Assembly (NCBI RefSeq): GCF_016865585.1
Contig: NZ_JAESND010000004.1
Coordinates: 1-64,000 of the forward strand
Reading direction: 5' to 3'
DNA length: 64,000 nucleotides
Source: Jeongeupia naejangsanensis
Lineage (GTDB): Bacteria > Pseudomonadota > Gammaproteobacteria > Burkholderiales > Chitinibacteraceae
Shown: positions 21,840 through 31,018 of the stretch, in pieces
Numbering within the stretch: position 1 is the first letter of the stretch
How the letters are laid out: every line of letters starts with the position of its first letter
Translations under genes and position numbers: made by a program
Notes under the pieces: generated by a model
What the model saw: only the letters and a program-made list of their open reading frames with translations
Databases searched by the model: none
What the model was told of the DNA's origin: nothing

Positions 21840-22472
21840 TCAGAGCAGCGGCGCGAGGTCCCTGGCGATCATCGCCGCGATTGCCGGCTGGGCGTCGGCC
21901 ACCGGATGCAGCTGGTCGGGCTGGAACCAGTCCGGCCGGTTGATCACCGGCGCCAGCAGGAAGGGCGTCAGCCCGGCGCGATACTGCTTCGCCAGCGCCG
22001 GGTACATCGCAGCGAAAGCACGCGTGTAGTCCGGACCGTAATTCGGCGGCATCTGCATGCCGACCAGATGGACCTTGGCGCCGGCTTTCTGTGCTGCGGC
22101 GATCATGGCACCGAGGTTGCTTTTGGCCTTGGTCACCGGCAGCCCGCGCAGCCCGTCATTGGCGCCGAGTTCGATGATGACCAGCTTGGGTTTGTGGATT
22201 TTCAGCGCTTGCGGGAACCGCGTCAGGCCTCCGTCGGTCGTTTCTCCTGATACGCTGGCGTTGACGACGGTATACGGCTTGCCATTGCGTGCCAGTTCGG
22301 ACTCGAGCCGGACCGGCCAGGCCTGGTTGGCGGCGATGCCGTAACCGGCCGACAGGCTGTCGCCGAACACCAGCAGCACCGGCTTGCCGGCGGCCACGAC
22401 CTGACCTGCCAGCAGCGCAATACCGCAGAACACCATAAGCTGAAGCACCGCGCGTTCCCACACCTTGCCCAT
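21840..22472 (-). CDS. tesA: SGNH-family arylesterase / acyl-CoA thioesterase I (TesA-like)
   Basis: A periplasmic GDSL hydrolase. The signal peptide is LQLMVFCGIALLAGQVVA. Block I is VFGDSLSAGYG with nucleophile Ser39, the oxyanion-hole block is ELGANDGLRGL, and the Asp/His block is DQLHPVAD near the C-terminus. TesA-type enzymes act as esterase, thioesterase or lysophospholipase. The start at 22472 gives the best signal peptide; Met codons at 22484 and 22490 are alternatives that overlap the divergent ybbA start. The tesA/ybbA/ybbP cluster is conserved in proteobacteria. Confidence 0.9.
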   Translation of the reverse strand: MGKVWERAVLQLMVFCGIALLAGQVVAAGKPVLLVFGDSLSAGYGIAANQAWPVRLESELARNGKPYTVVNASVSGETTDGGLTRFPQALKIHKPKLVIIELGANDGLRGLPVTKAKSNLGAMIAAAQKAGAKVHLVGMQMPPNYGPDYTRAFAAMYPALAKQYRAGLTPFLLAPVINRPDWFQPDQLHPVADAQPAIAAMIARDLAPLL

Positions 22473-22482
22473 CCGGTTCCCC

Positions 22483-23196
22483 ATGTCCATCGCCAGTCCT
22501 GCTCCTCTTTCCAGATCCGTTCTCGATTGCCGCTCGCTCGGCAAACGTGTTGCCGTCGCCGATGGCCCGCTCGACCTGCTTGCCGACATTTCGTTCTCGC
22601 TGCCCGAAGGCGAAAGCCTCGCCATCGTCGGTGCATCGGGTTCGGGCAAGTCGACGCTGCTGGCGCTGCTCGCCGGGCTCGATCTGCCCAGCAGCGGCAG
22701 CGTGATGCTGGCCGGGACCGATCTGGCCTCGCTCGACGAAGACGGCCGTGCGCGGCTGCGCGGCCGGCTGGCCGGTTTCGTTTTCCAGTCCTTCCAGCTG
22801 CTGCCCGAGCTGACCGCGCTCGAGAACGTCATGCTGCCGCTCGAATTGGCATCCCGCAAGGGGGCGCGCGACATTGCTGCCGGCTGGCTCGAACGTGTCG
22901 GCCTCGGCAAGCGGCTCGAGCACACGCCGCGCACGCTGTCGGGCGGCGAGCAGCAGCGCGTGGCGCTGGCGCGTGCGTTCTGCACCGGCCCACGCATCCT
23001 TTTCGCCGACGAACCGACCGGCAGCCTCGATACCCACACCGGCGAAAAGATTGCCGACCTGCTGTTCGAGCTGAACCGTGAAACCGGTGCAACGCTGGTG
23101 CTGGTGACGCACGACGAAGCGCTGGCCGCGCGCTGCAGCGCCAGTCTGCGGATTGCCGCAGGGCGCGTGGTCGAACAGCGCGGGTTTGCCGCATGA
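22483..23196 (+). CDS. ybbA: ABC transporter ATP-binding protein (YbbA-like)
   Basis: A LolD/MacB-type ATPase of 237 aa with Walker A (GASGSGKST), Q-loop (FVFQSFQLLPELT), signature (LSGGEQQR), Walker B (ILFADEPTG) and the switch His (VTHD). It pairs with the permease that starts 4 bp before its stop. The YbbA-YbbP system is thought to move or extract hydrophobic substrates at the inner membrane; the substrate is unknown. Confidence 0.93.
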   Translation: MSIASPAPLSRSVLDCRSLGKRVAVADGPLDLLADISFSLPEGESLAIVGASGSGKSTLLALLAGLDLPSSGSVMLAGTDLASLDEDGRARLRGRLAGFVFQSFQLLPELTALENVMLPLELASRKGARDIAAGWLERVGLGKRLEHTPRTLSGGEQQRVALARAFCTGPRILFADEPTGSLDTHTGEKIADLLFELNRETGATLVLVTHDEALAARCSASLRIAAGRVVEQRGFAA

Positions 23197-25646
23197 AGCT
23201 CGCGCTGCGCCAATTCCGCCGCGGCCTTGCTGCCGGCGATTACCGTACGCTGATTGCCGCGCTGGTGGTGACGATCGCCGCGCTGACGGCGGTCGGCCTG
23301 TTCGCCGGCCGCATGGCCAAGCTGCTCAATACCGAAGCGAACAACCTGCTCGCCGCCGATGCGGTGCTGACCGCCGACCACCCGATCCCGGCGCATTTTG
23401 CCGATGCCGCCCGCGCTGCCGGGCTGGTCGTCGCGCAGACGCAGGCGTTCCCGAGCATGGCGGCCAAGGGGGACGCGGCGGTGCTGGCCAGCGTCAAGGT
23501 CATTGACGGCGCGTATCCGCTGCGTGGCAAGCTGTGGCTGGCCGGGCACGCCGAATCCGCCGTTGGCGCGCCGCCGGCAGGGTCGATCTGGCTGGATCCG
23601 AGGCTGGCGAACCGCCTGAAGCTGAAGGTCGGCGATACCTTGCGGCTGGGCAACACCCGGTTCAACGTCGCGGCGCTGATCGACCGCGAGCCCGATGCTG
23701 CACTCGATTTCGCCAGCCTGCAGCCAAGGCTGATGATGAATGCCGCCGATCTTGCCCAGACCGGGCTGGTCGGCTTCGGCAGCCGGATCAAGTACCGGTT
23801 GCTCGTCGCCGGTCCGCCACAGGCGGTTGCCGCGTGGCAGCAGCAGGCGCGCAGCACGCTGGCACGCGGCGAACGGCTCGAGGACGTCCGCGAGGCACGC
23901 CCCGAGGTCAAGACCGCGCTGGAACGCGCCGAAACCTTCCTGCGACTGGTCACGCTGCTTGCTGCGACGCTGTCGGGCACAGCGGTGCTGCTGGCGGCAC
24001 GACGCTTTGCCGCGCGCCGCGCCGATGCCGTTGCGCTGTACGTGACGCTGGGGGCAACGCGGGCGCAGATCCGCGGCATCCTGCTCGGCGAGCTGCTGCT
24101 GCTGTTCGTGTTCGGCGCGCTGGCTGGCGGTGCGCTTGGCTGGGCTGCGCAGGAGGTGCTGGGTTGGGCGGTGCGCGACCGTTTGCCGGCGCCGCTGCCG
24201 GCCGGTTCGTTCTGGCCGTGGATTGCCGCTTGCGGTTTCGGCGGCGTGCTGCTGATCGGTGTTGCGGGACCTGCGCTGCTGCGGCTGGCGGCGACGCCGC
24301 CGATCCGCGTGCTGCGGCGTGAAACGACCGCACCGCCACGGCTGTGGCTGACGCTGGCACTGACCGGTATCGCCACGGCCGCGCTCTTCGTCGGCGTGGC
24401 GGGCAACGCCAAGCTGGCCGCCATCGTCGCTGCCGGTATCGCGGGTGCGCTGCTGGTGGCCGGCCTGCTCGGCTGGGTCTTGCTGCTGCTGTTCGGTCGT
24501 TTCGCCAAGGGCTTCGCCGCGCGGATTGCCGTGCGGCAACTGGCCCGCCGACGCTGGCTGGCGGCGGCGCAACTCGGCGCGCTGGCGGTCGGCCTGCTGG
24601 GGCTGTGGCTGCTGACGGTGGTCGAGCGTGATCTCCTGAGCGCTTGGGAAAAGCGCGTCCCGGTCGACGCGCCGAACCAGTTCGCAATCAACATCCAGCC
24701 CGATCAGGCTGCGTCGCTCGACAAGGCATTTGCCGATGCCGGTTTCGCGCCGCCCGCGCTGCAACCGATGATTCGTGGCCGCTGGATGGCGCAGAACGGC
24801 AAGCAGGTCGAGCCGAAGCGTTTCGAGGACGACCGCGCGCAGCGGCTGGCCGAGCGCGAGTTCAACCTGTCCTGGGGCGAGACCTTGCGGGCGGACAACC
24901 GGCTCGACACCGGTACACCGCTCGACGAATCGAAACCGGGCTACTCGGTCGAAGCCGGGCTGGCGAAGACGCTGGGCATCAAGCTCGGTGATACGTTGAC
25001 CTTTGACGTCGCCGGCACCAGGGTGAGCGCGCCGGTCGTCAACCTGCGTACGGTCGACTGGGATTCGTTCCGGGTCAATTTCTTCGTCGTCGGCACCCGG
25101 TCGCTGTTCGCCGAGCTGCCGGCCAGCCTGATCACCAGCTTCCACCTGCCGGCGGAACGTCGCGATGTCGTCGCGCGCTGGTCGGCGCAGTTCCCCAATG
25201 TCACCTTCATCGATGTCGGCGAGGTGCTCGGCGAAGTACGTCGCGTGCTCGAGCTGGCGTCGAGTGCTCTGCGGCTGGTGTTCGGCTTCTGCCTCGCGGC
25301 CGGGCTGACCGTGCTGCTGGCCGCGCTGGAAACGACCGCGCCTGAGCGCCGGCGCGAGGCGGCGGTGATGCGCGCGCTCGGTGCCAGCAGGGCGCAGATC
25401 ACCAAGGTGCAATGGATCGAAGGTGCGGCCATCGGCGCGACGGCGGGGCTCGTTGCCGGCGTCGCGGCCAGCGTGTCGGGCTGGCTGCTGGCGCGTGAAG
25501 TGCTCGAACTGACCGTGCCGTGGAACTGGCAGTTGCCGCTGATGAGTCTGGCAACCGGCGTGCTGCTTGCCGCGCTGATCACCGCGTGGGAGCGGCGGCA
25601 GCTCTCGCGTGCATCCGCGCTACGCCTGCTGCGCGATCCGGGCTGA
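23193..25646 (+). CDS. ybbP: FtsX-like ABC transporter permease (YbbP-like)
   Basis: A long FtsX/MacB-superfamily permease (817 aa). It has an N-terminal membrane segment (LIAALVVTIAALTAVGLFAG), a periplasmic domain with SIWLDPRLANRLKLKVGDTL, a first group of membrane helices (about 250-490), a second periplasmic domain, and a C-terminal FtsX core (LVFGFCLAAGLTVLLAALET). The start overlaps the ybbA stop by 4 bp. The two-module structure matches YbbP of E. coli. Confidence 0.93.
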   Translation: MKLALRQFRRGLAAGDYRTLIAALVVTIAALTAVGLFAGRMAKLLNTEANNLLAADAVLTADHPIPAHFADAARAAGLVVAQTQAFPSMAAKGDAAVLASVKVIDGAYPLRGKLWLAGHAESAVGAPPAGSIWLDPRLANRLKLKVGDTLRLGNTRFNVAALIDREPDAALDFASLQPRLMMNAADLAQTGLVGFGSRIKYRLLVAGPPQAVAAWQQQARSTLARGERLEDVREARPEVKTALERAETFLRLVTLLAATLSGTAVLLAARRFAARRADAVALYVTLGATRAQIRGILLGELLLLFVFGALAGGALGWAAQEVLGWAVRDRLPAPLPAGSFWPWIAACGFGGVLLIGVAGPALLRLAATPPIRVLRRETTAPPRLWLTLALTGIATAALFVGVAGNAKLAAIVAAGIAGALLVAGLLGWVLLLLFGRFAKGFAARIAVRQLARRRWLAAAQLGALAVGLLGLWLLTVVERDLLSAWEKRVPVDAPNQFAINIQPDQAASLDKAFADAGFAPPALQPMIRGRWMAQNGKQVEPKRFEDDRAQRLAEREFNLSWGETLRADNRLDTGTPLDESKPGYSVEAGLAKTLGIKLGDTLTFDVAGTRVSAPVVNLRTVDWDSFRVNFFVVGTRSLFAELPASLITSFHLPAERRDVVARWSAQFPNVTFIDVGEVLGEVRRVLELASSALRLVFGFCLAAGLTVLLAALETTAPERRREAAVMRALGASRAQITKVQWIEGAAIGATAGLVAGVAASVSGWLLAREVLELTVPWNWQLPLMSLATGVLLAALITAWERRQLSRASALRLLRDPG

Positions 25647-25652
25647 GGGCCG

Positions 25653-26075
25653 TCAGACCGGGGGCTGGCGTTGCGGATTCCAGGCGATCTCCCAGAGGTG
25701 GCGGTCGGGATCCTGAAAGTAGCCGGCGTAACCGCCCCAGAAGGTCGGTTGCGCCGGCTTGACGATGGTGGCACCGGCCGCGGCGGCTTGTGCCATCACC
25801 GTATCGACCTCGGCTTGCGACGCCACATTGTGCGCGAGACAGACGTCCGGAGCGCTTGCTGCCCGTAGTGGCAGGCCGGTGTCGTGCGCCAGGCTGGCGC
25901 GTGGCCACAATGCCAGCCCCAGCCCTCCGTGCAGCTCGAAGAAGGCGACGGCGCCGTGCTCGAACGCGTCGCCGACGCTGCCTTCGGTCACCAGCCCGAG
26001 CCCGTCGCGATAAAAATGCACCGCATCGTTCAGGTCGTCGACGCCGAGGGTAATCAGGGCGATGTACGGCTTCAT
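25653..26075 (-). CDS. VOC-family protein (glyoxalase/bleomycin-resistance fold)
   Basis: 140 residues with two beta-alpha-beta-beta-beta units: YIALITLGVDDLNDAVHFYRDGLGL and ATIVKPAQPTFWGGYAGYFQDPDRHLWEIAWNP. The C-terminal FWGGYAGYFxDPDGH-type motif carries the usual metal-ligand Glu (WEIAW). It is probably a metal-dependent lyase, isomerase or antibiotic-binding protein; the substrate is not predictable. The ATG at 26075 is chosen; an upstream frame extension overlaps the next gene. Confidence 0.88.
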   Translation of the reverse strand: MKPYIALITLGVDDLNDAVHFYRDGLGLVTEGSVGDAFEHGAVAFFELHGGLGLALWPRASLAHDTGLPLRAASAPDVCLAHNVASQAEVDTVMAQAAAAGATIVKPAQPTFWGGYAGYFQDPDRHLWEIAWNPQRQPPV

Positions 26076-26125
26076 CTCAGGTCGCTCCGCTACGGGACGC
26101 CATACTGGCTGGCGCCCGGTCCGAT

Positions 26126-26608
26126 TCAAAGACCGAGCGCGGACAGCCCGGGGTGATCGTCGGGGCGTCTGCCTTGCGGCCAGTGGAATTTCCGGTCGCG
26201 TTCGTGGATCGGCAGGTCGTTGATGCTGGCAATGCGCCGGCGCATGAAACCGTGCTCGTCGAATTCCCAGTTTTCGTTGCCGTACGAGCGAAACCAGCTG
26301 CCCTGATCGTTGTGCCATTCGTAGGCGAAGCGCACGGCAATGCGATTCCCGTCGTGCGCCCACAATTCCTTGATGAGCCGGTAGCCCTGTTCCCGATGCC
26401 ATTTTTGGGTCAGGAACTGCACGATTGCGGTTCGGCCACTCAAAAAGTCGGACCGGTTGCGCCAGACGCTGTCGACGGTATAGGCCAGCGACACACGTTC
26501 AGGATCTCGCGTGTTCCAGGCATCTTCGGCTGCGCGCACCTTCAATGCGGCAGATGCGGCATCAAAAGGCGGCAGGGGCGGTCGGGGAGAAATCGCTTCA
26601 CTCATCAT
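26126..26608 (-). CDS. DUF1348 / NTF2-like family protein
   Basis: A 160-aa SnoaL/NTF2-like protein of the DUF1348 type, recognisable by [38 protein letters not shown] and [17 protein letters not shown]. Members are small cone-shaped barrels of unknown function. Two adjacent ATGs (26608, 26605) follow a GGAG site. Stands alone on the minus strand. Confidence 0.85.
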   Translation of the reverse strand: MMSEAISPRPPLPPFDAASAALKVRAAEDAWNTRDPERVSLAYTVDSVWRNRSDFLSGRTAIVQFLTQKWHREQGYRLIKELWAHDGNRIAVRFAYEWHNDQGSWFRSYGNENWEFDEHGFMRRRIASINDLPIHERDRKFHWPQGRRPDDHPGLSALGL

Positions 26609-26749
26609 CGGACTCCAGGGCAATCGTCATCACGGTTTACGGGGGCTGCGGTCTTCGATTTTCTCTGCGACCGGCAGTGGAAAAGGATGGGTTGGTGCGT
26701 GCCGGAGCCGGATTCCGGACCGGCGGATGCCGCCTGTTGATACCTCGGG

Positions 26750-27466
26750 TCAGGGCGCTTTGGTAAGCGGCCAGGCCGCTTTCAGCTGATCCACGGTGCC
26801 GTTGAAAACGTTGATGTCCATGTCCGGCTTGGTTCCGGGTACCGGCAGTTGCGGCAGGATCTCGCTGGAAAATTGCCACAGGGTATAGCTGGGCCATACC
26901 CCTGTCGGGAAGTCATTCACTTTCGACCTGAAGCGGGCGTACCAGAGCGGTGTCTTGGTGAAGACACTGTCCTTGTACTTGGCGGAAATCAGTTTCGCGC
27001 TGGCGTGATTGGTGTAGAGCACGGGATAGCGCCCCGTCCGCTCCTTGATGCGATCGATGAAAATGATCGCTTCGTCGGCGTTCATGAGGGTTTTCGATTG
27101 GGCGTCCTCGAGGTCCAGTGCGATCAGCTCGCTCGGTTCGGGCTTGACCGTATCGATATAGAAATCCGCCTGCTGCTTCGGATTGCCGGCAACGCCCCAG
27201 TGGTAGGAGCCCCACAGATAGCCGCGCTTCAAGGCTTCCGCCTTCCGCTTGGCGTAACCGGGATCAAGCTTGGTCGTGCCGATCGTGGATTTGTGAATGA
27301 TGGCGACGACGCGCTGCTCGGTAGCCAGTTGATCCCAGTCGATGCGATTGGCGTAGTAGGGATCGATGACCAGCGCCACGTTTTTGTCTTTCCAGGGGGC
27401 GTTGAATTCCGCAGCCTGGGTTGATACGGCCCAGACGACAGCAAGGATCAGTGCGTAGATGCGCAT
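26750..27466 (-). CDS. GH25-type muramidase-like exported protein
   Basis: The signal peptide (LILAVVWAVSTQAA) is followed by a glycoside hydrolase 25 fold: VALVIDPYYANRIDW, VVAIIHKSTIGTTKLDPGY, YLWGSYHWGV, ELIALDLEDAQ (acidic pair at the active site), then YPVLYTNHASAKL and a terminal DINVFNGTVDQL. GH25 enzymes cleave the peptidoglycan glycan backbone. The usual DxSxxQ start is here DPYYANRIDW, so activity should be checked. No lytic-phage neighbours, so it is more likely a cell-wall or predation enzyme than an endolysin. Confidence 0.83.
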   Translation of the reverse strand: MRIYALILAVVWAVSTQAAEFNAPWKDKNVALVIDPYYANRIDWDQLATEQRVVAIIHKSTIGTTKLDPGYAKRKAEALKRGYLWGSYHWGVAGNPKQQADFYIDTVKPEPSELIALDLEDAQSKTLMNADEAIIFIDRIKERTGRYPVLYTNHASAKLISAKYKDSVFTKTPLWYARFRSKVNDFPTGVWPSYTLWQFSSEILPQLPVPGTKPDMDINVFNGTVDQLKAAWPLTKAP

Positions 27467-27775
27467 GGGATGCTTTTCCGTTGTGCTCTAACGAATGGAA
27501 GGGGGCTGCCCGGAAACCGTGGCGGATGCATGCCACGAGTCGGCATGACTTACTCGGCATGAAATATATAGCCCAGCCATGCCATCCATGCCGATGTCTT
27601 GCTTGATGCAGAGGCTGCTGGCTCGGCCGGGCGCGGCTGGCCGGATCATCGTCGGTCGCGCCCGTTCGGTATGGGCTGCCATCGCCGCCGCATGGCACTG
27701 GAGGTCGCGGCTCACACGCCGGGAGCGGGTTGGCGCAGAGTCGGGACGGTGAGGGGGTGAGGTACGAGGGGGGCT
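27467..27775. other. intergenic region, nothing recognised
   Basis: Lies upstream of the GH25 gene and downstream of endA. Several overlapping frames exist but none has a family signal or ribosome site. No clear terminator hairpin with a T run was seen. Confidence 0.4.
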
Positions 27776-28633
27776 TCAGCCCTGGCAGGCTGCTCCGATG
27801 GCGCCGGCGTCGGTCACGAAGCGGTTACCGTTGCCCTGGATAGCGGCAATGCGGCGGTCGCGCGCTGTTTCCCAGCCGTCGACCGGGTAGGTCTTGGCCC
27901 ACGCGCACATCAGCTGCTTTTCCTGCCGACTCATCGTCAGGCCATAGCGCTCGTACATGTAGAGGTAGGTGCGGCCGATGCGGCCACGGACTTCCTCGCG
28001 CGGCTGGGCGCGGCGCTGCTGGAAGTCGACGATGGTCTGGCACTGGCCATACATGGGCGTCGGATTGCGCGTCCACGCGCCGTAACCGAAGTTGCTGCGA
28101 TCGCCGTTGACTTCGCCGACCGAGGGAACGAGGTTGACCAGATCGCCTTCGGCAGTCTGGAACACCGGGTCCTTGTCGGCACACTGCTTGCGGCCGCCGC
28201 TTTGCCAGCACTGGCGCTGGTGTCCCAGATTCCAGGCCGGAACGATGTGCTCCCATTCGATCCGCGCCGCGCGCTCGGCGTTCTTGCGCGGCTTGAAACC
28301 GCAGGACGACCAGTTCACCTTTTTGCCGTTGTAGTCGCAGCCGCAGTAGAACTCCTCGCGCAGCTCGCCGGTAAAGATCCGCGGCAGCACGCGCTTGGCG
28401 TTGACGAAGTCGCGGTGGCCGACATCGCTGGTGCGCGTCACCAGCGGCGCGGCACCGGTTGCCGAATCGGGGGATTGCGGCCCGCTTTTCAAAAGCTGAT
28501 CGCCGAGCTGGGCCAGGGTTTTGGTGACCTCGTGGCGGGCGATTTTCTGCAGCTCGTGCTGCACGTCTTTGGGGATGTCGTCGCCACAGGCGGCGAGGCT
28601 GAGGCTGAGCAGGGCGGGAACGAGATAACGCAT
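27776..28633 (-). CDS. endA: endonuclease I family lipoprotein
   Basis: The lipoprotein signal LVPALLSLSLAAC is followed by the DNA/RNA non-specific endonuclease I domain: EEFYCGCDYNGKKVNWSSCG, ARIEWEHIVPAWNLGHQRQC (active-site WEH), TAEGDLVNLVPSVGEVNGDR and FGYGAW. The enzyme degrades double-stranded DNA in the periplasm or at the cell surface. The Cys count is high, as in the disulfide-stabilised Vibrio/E. coli enzymes. About 50 residues of linker precede the nuclease domain. Confidence 0.92.
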   Translation of the reverse strand: MRYLVPALLSLSLAACGDDIPKDVQHELQKIARHEVTKTLAQLGDQLLKSGPQSPDSATGAAPLVTRTSDVGHRDFVNAKRVLPRIFTGELREEFYCGCDYNGKKVNWSSCGFKPRKNAERAARIEWEHIVPAWNLGHQRQCWQSGGRKQCADKDPVFQTAEGDLVNLVPSVGEVNGDRSNFGYGAWTRNPTPMYGQCQTIVDFQQRRAQPREEVRGRIGRTYLYMYERYGLTMSRQEKQLMCAWAKTYPVDGWETARDRRIAAIQGNGNRFVTDAGAIGAACQG

Positions 28634-28780
28634 CGGCGGCATTCTTGCCGCCGGCACCTCGGCTTACCATGTGAATATGCCCTTGCGCTGCGGCAACGGC
28701 TTTGCATGCAGCTTGGACTGCCGTTCCCTGCATCGGCATTGCATCGGGGGCTGCCCGATGCAATGTGTCGTTCCCGGAGG

Positions 28781-29743
28781 TCAGCGCGCGACCAGGACCA
28801 TCGGTGTGCCTTTCAGTGCGGCCAGATCGCGGCCGCCGGCATAGCTGATCGACGACTGCAGATCCTGTTGCAATTCGACCAGCAGTTTCTCGATGCTGCC
28901 CTTGTACGGCACCAGGATCTTCTTGCCTTCGACGTTCACATACGCGCCCTTGTTGTGCTCGGAGGCGCTGCCGAAGTATTCCTTGTAATGCTTGCCTTCG
29001 ATTTCGATCAGGCCGCCGGCCGACTCGTCGTAGCCGGCAAACAGCGAGCCGGCCATCACCATGGTCGCGCCGCAGGCCAGCGCCTTGGCAATGTCGCCGT
29101 GCTCGCTGATCCCGCCATCGGCAATCACCGGCACCTTTACGGCGGCGGCACAGTCGAGCGTGGTCGAGATCATCGGCCGGTGAAAGCCGGTCTTGTTCTT
29201 GGTGATGCAGACGCGGCCACCGGCAATGCCGGCCTTGATGGCATCGCAACCCCAGCTTTCAAGGTCGCGCGCGGCGTCGGCGGTGGCGATGTTGCCGCCG
29301 ATCAGGAAGGTGTCCGGAAACTGCTTCTTCACGTGCGCGATCATCCGCTCGGCCTTCACGCACCACGCATTGGCGATGTCGAGCGTCATGTATTCGGGCG
29401 AGATGCCGGCGGCGCGCAGGGCGTCGAGCTGGGCGTAAGTCTCATCGTTGACGCCGACCGAGATCGATGCGAACAGCCCGGCATCGTGCATGTTGCGGCA
29501 GAAGGCCACCGGATCGACGTTGAAGCGGTGCATGGTGTAGAACCAGCCGCGTTCGGCGAAATGGCGGCAGGTCGCTTCGTTGATCACGCTTTTCATGTTC
29601 GATGCGTAGACCGGCATCGCGAAACGTCGCGGACCGAAAGCGACCGAGGTGTCGCAATCCTTGCGACTGTCGACGACGGTTTTCTGCGGCACGAGGTAGA
29701 CGTCGCCGTAGTTCAGTTCGGGGGTGATGGTCACAATGGACAT
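28781..29743 (-). CDS. guaC: GMP reductase
   Basis: GuaC converts GMP to IMP with NADPH, returning guanine nucleotides to the adenine branch. It is a 320-residue IMPDH/GMPR TIM barrel with LNYGDVYLVPQKTVV, the nucleotide-site loop AGGRVCITKNKTGFH with the catalytic Cys, and VPVIADGGISEHGDIAKALA. No CBS domains are present, separating it from IMP dehydrogenase. An upstream extension of the frame runs through the intergenic terminator and is rejected. Confidence 0.92.
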   Translation of the reverse strand: MSIVTITPELNYGDVYLVPQKTVVDSRKDCDTSVAFGPRRFAMPVYASNMKSVINEATCRHFAERGWFYTMHRFNVDPVAFCRNMHDAGLFASISVGVNDETYAQLDALRAAGISPEYMTLDIANAWCVKAERMIAHVKKQFPDTFLIGGNIATADAARDLESWGCDAIKAGIAGGRVCITKNKTGFHRPMISTTLDCAAAVKVPVIADGGISEHGDIAKALACGATMVMAGSLFAGYDESAGGLIEIEGKHYKEYFGSASEHNKGAYVNVEGKKILVPYKGSIEKLLVELQQDLQSSISYAGGRDLAALKGTPMVLVAR

Positions 29744-30076
29744 CGGGTGTATTCCTCTCCGTTGGCATGGACCGGGTGTGCACCGGCCCTGCACGCCGGA
29801 ACGAAGTTCGAGCGCGCAGACTGCGATTGAAAAAAACGGGGGCCCCAATAAAAACGGGAGCGGCACGCCGCTCCCGTTTTTCAAAAAAAATCTTGCAGAA
29901 ATCCTTGCGCCATCAGCCACTTAGCGGCCGAGCACGTTTCCGAATCTAAGCTGCCTTGGCGGCGAAGTCAACCCCGTTCGGTGCCGATCCATCCGCACTG
30001 CTGATCCAGATCAATGCGTATCCGGCTGCATGCATCGCAGGCGGAACGGGCGCACGCCGGCATGGTCCGAGGGCGG
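29744..30076. other. intergenic region with one terminator
   Basis: Contains the guaC upstream region and the terminator listed separately. A minus-strand frame (29946-30641) overlapping this stretch is a shadow of the DUF2950 gene. Nothing else recognised. Confidence 0.5.
29850..29881 (-). terminator. rho-independent terminator, DUF2950/DUF3300 pair
   Basis: A perfect stem AAAAACGGGAGCGG / CCGCTCCCGTTTTT with a 4-nt loop. A-tracts on one side and T-tracts on the other make it usable from both strands. Confidence 0.88.
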
Positions 30077-31003
30077 CTATGGCGCCGGTTTCCAGCTGCT
30101 GTCCGGATCGTAGCGCGCCATCTTCGCGGCCAGGCTGGCCGTATCCGACCCGAGGTTCTTTTCGAACACGGTGCCGTCCTGATTGACGATGAAGGTCAGG
30201 ACACCCGATACACCGTACTTTGCCGGCCAGGCGACAAGGGCAAAGCCGCCGAGCATTTTGCCCTTGGCCATGTAGTCGTATGCGCCGCCCTTGGCGTTCG
30301 GACCCTGGGCCGACAGGATGCGGTAGTAGTAGCCGTAATAGGGCGAGCGTGCCTGACTCACTTTCTTGCCATAGCCGTGCTGTGCCGCGTCGGCAAACAG
30401 TGGGCCGAGCGGACTGGCTTCGTCGGTCTCGCCGGTCGGCCAGTACAGGCCGTCGCGTTTGCCAGGTGTACTGACAAGGCGTTGGGCAAAATGCAGCAGG
30501 CCGGTCCGTTCCGGATCGCGGCCGAAGTATTCCTGCTGCGCGTCGACGTAGGCGAGCGCGGCCTGAATGGTGGCGTTCTCGTTTTGGCCGATCCGGCGGT
30601 TGATCAGTTCCTCGCGGCCGGCGGCGGCATCGAACTGCCACTGGCCTTTGAGCTTGCGCAGCGGAATCGGGAATGGCCAGCGGTTGTCGCCGACCACCAG
30701 CGTGGCGCGGTCGCCGGTATCGTGTTCGATGTCGTGGTGCGCCTGATAGGCAGTGGTGAATTGTTCCCGGCTGTAGCGGTCGGCGACCGGGTCGCCGGAG
30801 TCGATCAGCGGCCGGGCCTGACTGCCGAGTACCTGCAGCATGGCCGCCTGCTTGCCCGATTGCACGGCGGTGTGCAGCGCGGCGGCGGCGGCATCCGGCG
30901 TGGTGTAGCGGCCTACCGTGGCAGCAATCGCCGGAGCGGCGAGCAGGATCGCGGCGATCAAGCCTGCAACCAGTTTGAAGGAGGCAAGGTGCTTGGCGGG
31001 CAT
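30077..31003 (-). CDS. DUF2950 family exported protein
   Basis: A signal peptide (LVAGLIAAILLAAPAIA) and a 308-aa DUF2950 body: YTTPDAAAAALHTAVQSGK, EELINRRIGQNENATIQA, YVDAQQEYFGRDPERTG and YGYYYRILSAQGPNAKGG. The function of the family is unknown. It is encoded just downstream of a DUF3300 gene on the same strand, a frequent pairing in proteobacteria, which suggests a shared periplasmic role. Confidence 0.9.
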   Translation of the reverse strand: MPAKHLASFKLVAGLIAAILLAAPAIAATVGRYTTPDAAAAALHTAVQSGKQAAMLQVLGSQARPLIDSGDPVADRYSREQFTTAYQAHHDIEHDTGDRATLVVGDNRWPFPIPLRKLKGQWQFDAAAGREELINRRIGQNENATIQAALAYVDAQQEYFGRDPERTGLLHFAQRLVSTPGKRDGLYWPTGETDEASPLGPLFADAAQHGYGKKVSQARSPYYGYYYRILSAQGPNAKGGAYDYMAKGKMLGGFALVAWPAKYGVSGVLTFIVNQDGTVFEKNLGSDTASLAAKMARYDPDSSWKPAP

Positions 31004-31018
31004 TGGTGTGCGCTCCGG

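Noticed and set aside
21840-25412. 1190-aa minus-strand reading frame over tesA, ybbA and ybbP
   Set aside because: Only the last part is tesA. The rest is antisense to the clear ybbA/ybbP genes and has the Arg/Gln/His-rich composition of high-GC shadow frames.
28202-29830. 542-aa plus-strand frame over endA and guaC
   Set aside because: It spans two well-identified genes and their intergenic region in antisense and has no family signal.
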